From: DASVXQ01 sp040414855
GTDB lineage: Bacteria; Actinomycetota; CALGFH01
DNA length: 8,409 bases
NCBI GenBank assembly: GCA_040414855.1
Contig: JBEDUQ010000412.1
Coordinates: 1-8,409, forward strand
Direction: 5' to 3'
Each line of letters starts with the position of its first letter. Position 1 is the first letter of the stretch. Below the pieces are notes generated by a model. The model ran no database searches, was not told the DNA's origin, and was given only the letters and a program-made list of their open reading frames with translations. A program made the translations under genes and the position numbers. Below are positions 6,053-8,409 of this stretch, piece after piece.

Positions 6053-6930
6053 AGGTGGACCTCCTCCGGCATGGGCTCGAAGACGTCGGCGTCCTCGATG
6101 CCGGGCAGGCCCGCCAACGCGTGGTACTCGGAGGCCATCGCCACGTACCCGGGCGCCTCCGCGATCACCGCCGGCTTGCAGGCGAAGGCGTCGCGCACCA
6201 CCGCGAACTGGTCCCTGGTCGCGACCAGCAGGGTGAAGAAGCCGTCGAACTCCTTGAGCACCATGCGCAGCGCGTCGCCGAGGTCGTCTCCGGCCGCCAT
6301 CCGCCAGGCGATGTAGCGGGCGGCCACCTCCGAGTCGTTGTCGGTGGCGAAGCGCACGCCCTCGTCGGCCAGCTTGCGCCGGATGGTCGCGTGGTTCGAG
6401 AACGAGCCGTTGTGGATCAGCGACAGGTCCGGGGCGGGCGCGAACGGGTGGGAGTGATCGGTGGTGACCGCCGACTCGGTGGCCATGCGCGTGTGGCCGA
6501 CGCCCTGGTAGCCGGCGAAGGCGGCCAGGCCGTAGCGGGCGCAGATGTCGGCCGGGGCGCCGACGTCCTTGTAGATCTCCATCGCCTGCCCGAAGCCGAC
6601 CACCACCAGCTCAGGCGCCGAGGACGCGAGCTGGTCGAGGAACCTGTCGGCGGCGGCGGTGGCGATGCCCATGTTGCCGTTGCCGCCGATGGTCACCTTG
6701 TCGTCAAGCTCCTCGGAGAGCCGGTCGGCGAGCGGCCCCCAGGGATAGTCCGGGCCGGGCGCCCGCAGCGAGAACCTGAGCCGGCCGTCCGGCGGGGAGG
6801 CGCCGTACAGCGCGATGCCCGCGGAGTCGGGCCCGCGGCTGGTGAGCGCCACAAGCATCGGGATGAGCAGCTCGCCGAGTCGAGGCTCGAGGCGCTCGTC
6901 CCGGAGGTGGAGGCCGGCCAGTCCGCACAT
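6040..6930 (-). CDS. glxB: GlxB/MgsA-type class II glutamine amidotransferase
   Basis: A 296-residue N-terminal-nucleophile amidotransferase that takes the amide nitrogen of glutamine, or of a gamma-glutamyl amide, and passes it to the synthase partner. It begins MCGLAG, placing the catalytic Cys at position 2, to be exposed when Met is removed; this fixes the start. Other family signs are RGPDSAG (32-38), GHTRMAT (145-151), HPF (161-163), the oxyanion-site motif HNGSFSN (173-179) and TDNDSE (196-201). Compared with the amidotransferase part of large GltB it is short and independent, as in GlxB of Sinorhizobium and MgsA of methylamine users. AGGAG (6937-6941) lies six bases before the ATG. 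It is the first gene of the glxBCD operon and divergent from the glutamine synthetase-like gene. Family is certain; the amide donor is not. Confidence 0.92.
   Translation of the reverse strand: MCGLAGLHLRDERLEPRLGELLIPMLVALTSRGPDSAGIALYGASPPDGRLRFSLRAPGPDYPWGPLADRLSEELDDKVTIGGNGNMGIATAAADRFLDQLASSAPELVVVGFGQAMEIYKDVGAPADICARYGLAAFAGYQGVGHTRMATESAVTTDHSHPFAPAPDLSLIHNGSFSNHATIRRKLADEGVRFATDNDSEVAARYIAWRMAAGDDLGDALRMVLKEFDGFFTLLVATRDQFAVVRDAFACKPAVIAEAPGYVAMASEYHALAGLPGIEDADVFEPMPEEVHLWSR
6060..6067 (-). promoter_or_regulatory. ribosome binding site fixing the GTG start of glxC
   Basis: The minus strand reads GGAGGAGG seven bases before the GTG at 6052-6050. It lies inside the glxB coding sequence, whose last codons overlap glxC by 13 bases. 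Confidence 0.8.
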
Positions 6931-7088
6931 GCAAGGCTCCTCTCCAGCCGCACCAAGCGTCTACTCAGAATACAAGTTGTTTCCTCAAAGGCAACGAGTT
7001 CCCCTTAAGGGCCTGCAGGCTGTTTCCCTACAGGCGCGTTCCGGGTAACGTAGGCAGCCAATGCGGACCAAGCGCCGGGGAGGGCCGG
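6931..7088. promoter_or_regulatory. divergent control region between glxBCD and glnT
   Basis: These 158 bases hold no gene and are clearly less GC-rich than the rest. They contain two direct copies of TGTTTCC-N5-GGC (6978-6992 and 7021-7035), GTTCC at 6998-7002 and 7038-7042, and two touching perfect 10-bp palindromes, CCCTTAAGGG (7002-7011) and GCCTGCAGGC (7011-7020), between the two copies. On the minus strand the copies read GAAAC, the better-conserved half of actinobacterial GlnR boxes, but the partner half GTnAC at the right spacing is poor. Control of both directions by a nitrogen regulator is plausible and unproven. Confidence 0.55.
6967..6994 (-). promoter_or_regulatory. possible promoter of glxBCD
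   Basis: On the minus strand TTGCCT (6994-6989, four of six bases of the -35 consensus) is followed after 16 bases by TATTCT (6972-6967, four of six of -10). The distance to the glxB ATG would leave a leader of about 30 bases. The left TGTTTCC copy would sit between the two boxes, a position suited to control. Both matches are modest. Confidence 0.3.
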
Positions 7089-8409
7089 ATGGCTGATTCT
7101 CGGGAGGAACTGCGGGAGCGCGCGAAGCGCGACGGGATCGAGTTCTTCTTCGCAATGTTCGTCGACATGCACGGCAAGCCGTGCGCCAAGCTGATTCCGG
7201 CGGCGTCGTTCGACGACGTGCTGTTCGGCGGCGGCGCTGGCTTCGCCGGCTTCGCCGCCGGTCCCATGGGCCAGTCCCCAGCGGACCCCGACATGATCGC
7301 CATGCCCGACCCCGACTCCTATGCCGTCGCCCCGTGGCAGCCCGGTCTGGCGGTGCTCCAGTGCGACATCCACGTCGACGGCGAGCCGTGGCCGTACTCG
7401 CCGAGGGTGATCCTCAAGCGCCAGCTGGAGGCGCTGACGGCCCGCAAGCTCACCTTCAATGTCGGCTTCGAGGCGGAGTACTTCCTGGTCCGCCGGCTGC
7501 CGGAGGGCGGGGTGGCGCTCGCCGACCCGCTCGACACCCAGGCGCTGCCCTGCTACGACGCCAAGGCACTCACCCGCATGTACGACCACCTGACCACGGT
7601 GTCGAGGTACATGAACCAGCTCGGGTGGAGCAACTACGCCAACGACCACGAGGACGGCAACGGCCAGTTCGAACAGAACTTCCGCTACGCCGACGCCCTC
7701 ACCACCGCCGACCGGCTGATCTTCTTCCGCTACATGGTCCACACGCTCGCGCACCGGGCCGGGCTGGCGGCGACCTTCATGGCCAAGCCGTTCGCCCACC
7801 TGACCGGCAACGGGCTCCACGTCCACGAGAGCCTCTGGGACTCGGGATCGGACGAGGAGCTGTTCGCCGACTCGTCCGACCCGCGCGGGCTGGGCCTGTC
7901 GAAGTTGGCCTACAGCTTCATCGCCGGCCTGATCGAGCACGCCCCGGCGTGGGTGGCGGTGACCGCGCCGACCGTCAACTCCTACAAGCGCATGGGCGTC
8001 GGCGCGCCGAAGTCGGGCGCGACCTGGGCGCCGGCCTACGCCACCTACGGCGGCAACAACCGGACCCAGATGCTGCGCGTGCCGGACGGCGGCCGGGTGG
8101 AGAACCGCGGCTGCGACGGCTCCGCCAATCCGTACCTGGCGCTCACGGTGCTGCTGGCGTCCGGGCTCGACGGGGTCGACCGCGACCTCGACCCGGGCCC
8201 GCCCAACCAGGAGAACCTCTACGAGCTGACCCTCGAGCAGGTCAGGGAGCGCGGGATCGTGCCGATGCCGCCGACCCTGTATCACGCGACCGACAACCTG
8301 GTCGCCGACCCGGTCCTGCGCGAGGCGCTGGGCCAGGTCCCCGGCGGCGACTACGTGGACTACTACGCGCAGACCAAGCGCGACGAGTTCACCGAGTACC
8401 ACCGGGTCG
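7089..8409 (+). CDS. glnT: GlnT-type glutamine synthetase / gamma-glutamylmethylamide synthetase-like, 3' end outside the window
   Basis: An ATP-dependent ligase of the glutamine synthetase fold, joining glutamate to ammonium or, in the GmaS relatives, to methylamine. 440 codons are visible with no stop. The ATG follows GGGGAGGG (7077-7084) by four bases. The N-terminal beta-grasp part carries FFFAMFVDMHGKPCAKLIP (19-37). The catalytic barrel has GFEAEYFLV (126-134; Glu128 and Glu130), NDHEDGNGQFEQNF (185-198), MAKPF (231-235), GNGLHVHESL (240-249), NSYKR (297-301), NNRTQMLRVP (323-332) and ENRGCDGSANPYLALT (338-353). These are the glutamate-, metal- and nucleotide-binding landmarks of the family in GlnT form. 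The visible end EFTEYHRV matches the usual C-terminal helix, so only some ten to fifteen residues should be missing. ENLYEL (375-380) aligns with the adenylylation-loop motif NLYDLP of type I enzymes. The divergent glxBCD operon points to a joint nitrogen-assimilation role. Ammonium versus amine preference cannot be decided here. Confidence 0.92.
   Translation, partial: MADSREELRERAKRDGIEFFFAMFVDMHGKPCAKLIPAASFDDVLFGGGAGFAGFAAGPMGQSPADPDMIAMPDPDSYAVAPWQPGLAVLQCDIHVDGEPWPYSPRVILKRQLEALTARKLTFNVGFEAEYFLVRRLPEGGVALADPLDTQALPCYDAKALTRMYDHLTTVSRYMNQLGWSNYANDHEDGNGQFEQNFRYADALTTADRLIFFRYMVHTLAHRAGLAATFMAKPFAHLTGNGLHVHESLWDSGSDEELFADSSDPRGLGLSKLAYSFIAGLIEHAPAWVAVTAPTVNSYKRMGVGAPKSGATWAPAYATYGGNNRTQMLRVPDGGRVENRGCDGSANPYLALTVLLASGLDGVDRDLDPGPPNQENLYELTLEQVRERGIVPMPPTLYHATDNLVADPVLREALGQVPGGDYVDYYAQTKRDEFTEYHRV

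Noticed and set aside
5249..6316. Long plus-strand frame opposite glxC and the ends of its neighbours
   Set aside because: It crosses three real minus-strand genes and shows no motif or ribosome site; a GC-content shadow.
7045..7055. GTAAC as a complete GlnR a-box
   Set aside because: No GAAAC-like partner lies six bases downstream on this strand, so a full GlnR box cannot be claimed.
7061..7096. Eleven-codon upstream frame overlapping the glnT start
   Set aside because: It has an ATG and a stop but no good ribosome site, and such short frames are common by chance. It cannot be supported as a leader peptide.
7005..8402. Long open frame on the minus strand opposite glnT
   Set aside because: Its product is a low-complexity Val/Arg/Gly/Ala-rich chain typical of a GC-rich shadow frame, while the plus strand carries a clear, motif-complete glutamine synthetase-like protein.

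Overview
The window is very GC-rich, with G or C at nearly every third codon position. It has the gene style of a high-GC actinobacterium-like chromosome: strong GGAGG-type ribosome sites, a GTG start, and a ParB parS-like palindrome. The exact lineage cannot be told from this sequence alone. I see no tRNA, rRNA, insertion sequence, CRISPR array or phage gene.

Layout. (1) Bases 2-583, plus strand: most of an O6-methylguanine-DNA methyltransferase gene, cut by the left edge. (2) Bases 671-1612, minus strand: an alpha/beta hydrolase with an aspartate nucleophile, convergent with the first gene. (3) Bases 1613-2068: a mainly non-coding stretch holding a tandem 12-bp repeat, a short palindrome, a near-perfect parS site, a probable 64-residue small gene starting with GTG inside that site, and a possible promoter. 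(4) Bases 2069-3676, plus strand: a membrane-anchored protein of the N,N-dimethylformamidase beta-subunit family. (5) Bases 3757-3951, plus strand: a 64-residue small protein of unknown function, followed by a strong hairpin. (6) Bases 3973-6930, minus strand: a tight three-gene operon, glxB-glxC-glxD, encoding the amidotransferase, GXGXG and FMN/Fe-S synthase parts of a split glutamate-synthase-like enzyme. (7) Bases 7089 to the right edge, plus strand: a GlnT-type glutamine synthetase-like enzyme, lacking only its last residues. A 158-bp divergent control region (6931-7088) separates (6) and (7) and is dense in repeats and palindromes.

How the genes fit together. The glxBCD and glnT-like genes correspond in parts and order to the glx/glnT clusters of rhizobia and to the mgsABC and gmaS genes of the N-methylglutamate pathway. 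They most likely handle ammonium or a small amine through gamma-glutamyl compounds. The dimethylformamidase-like protein next door belongs to a family whose founding member releases dimethylamine and formate, which makes a shared amide/amine nitrogen role a tempting but unproven idea. The repair methyltransferase and the hydrolase look unrelated to this theme.
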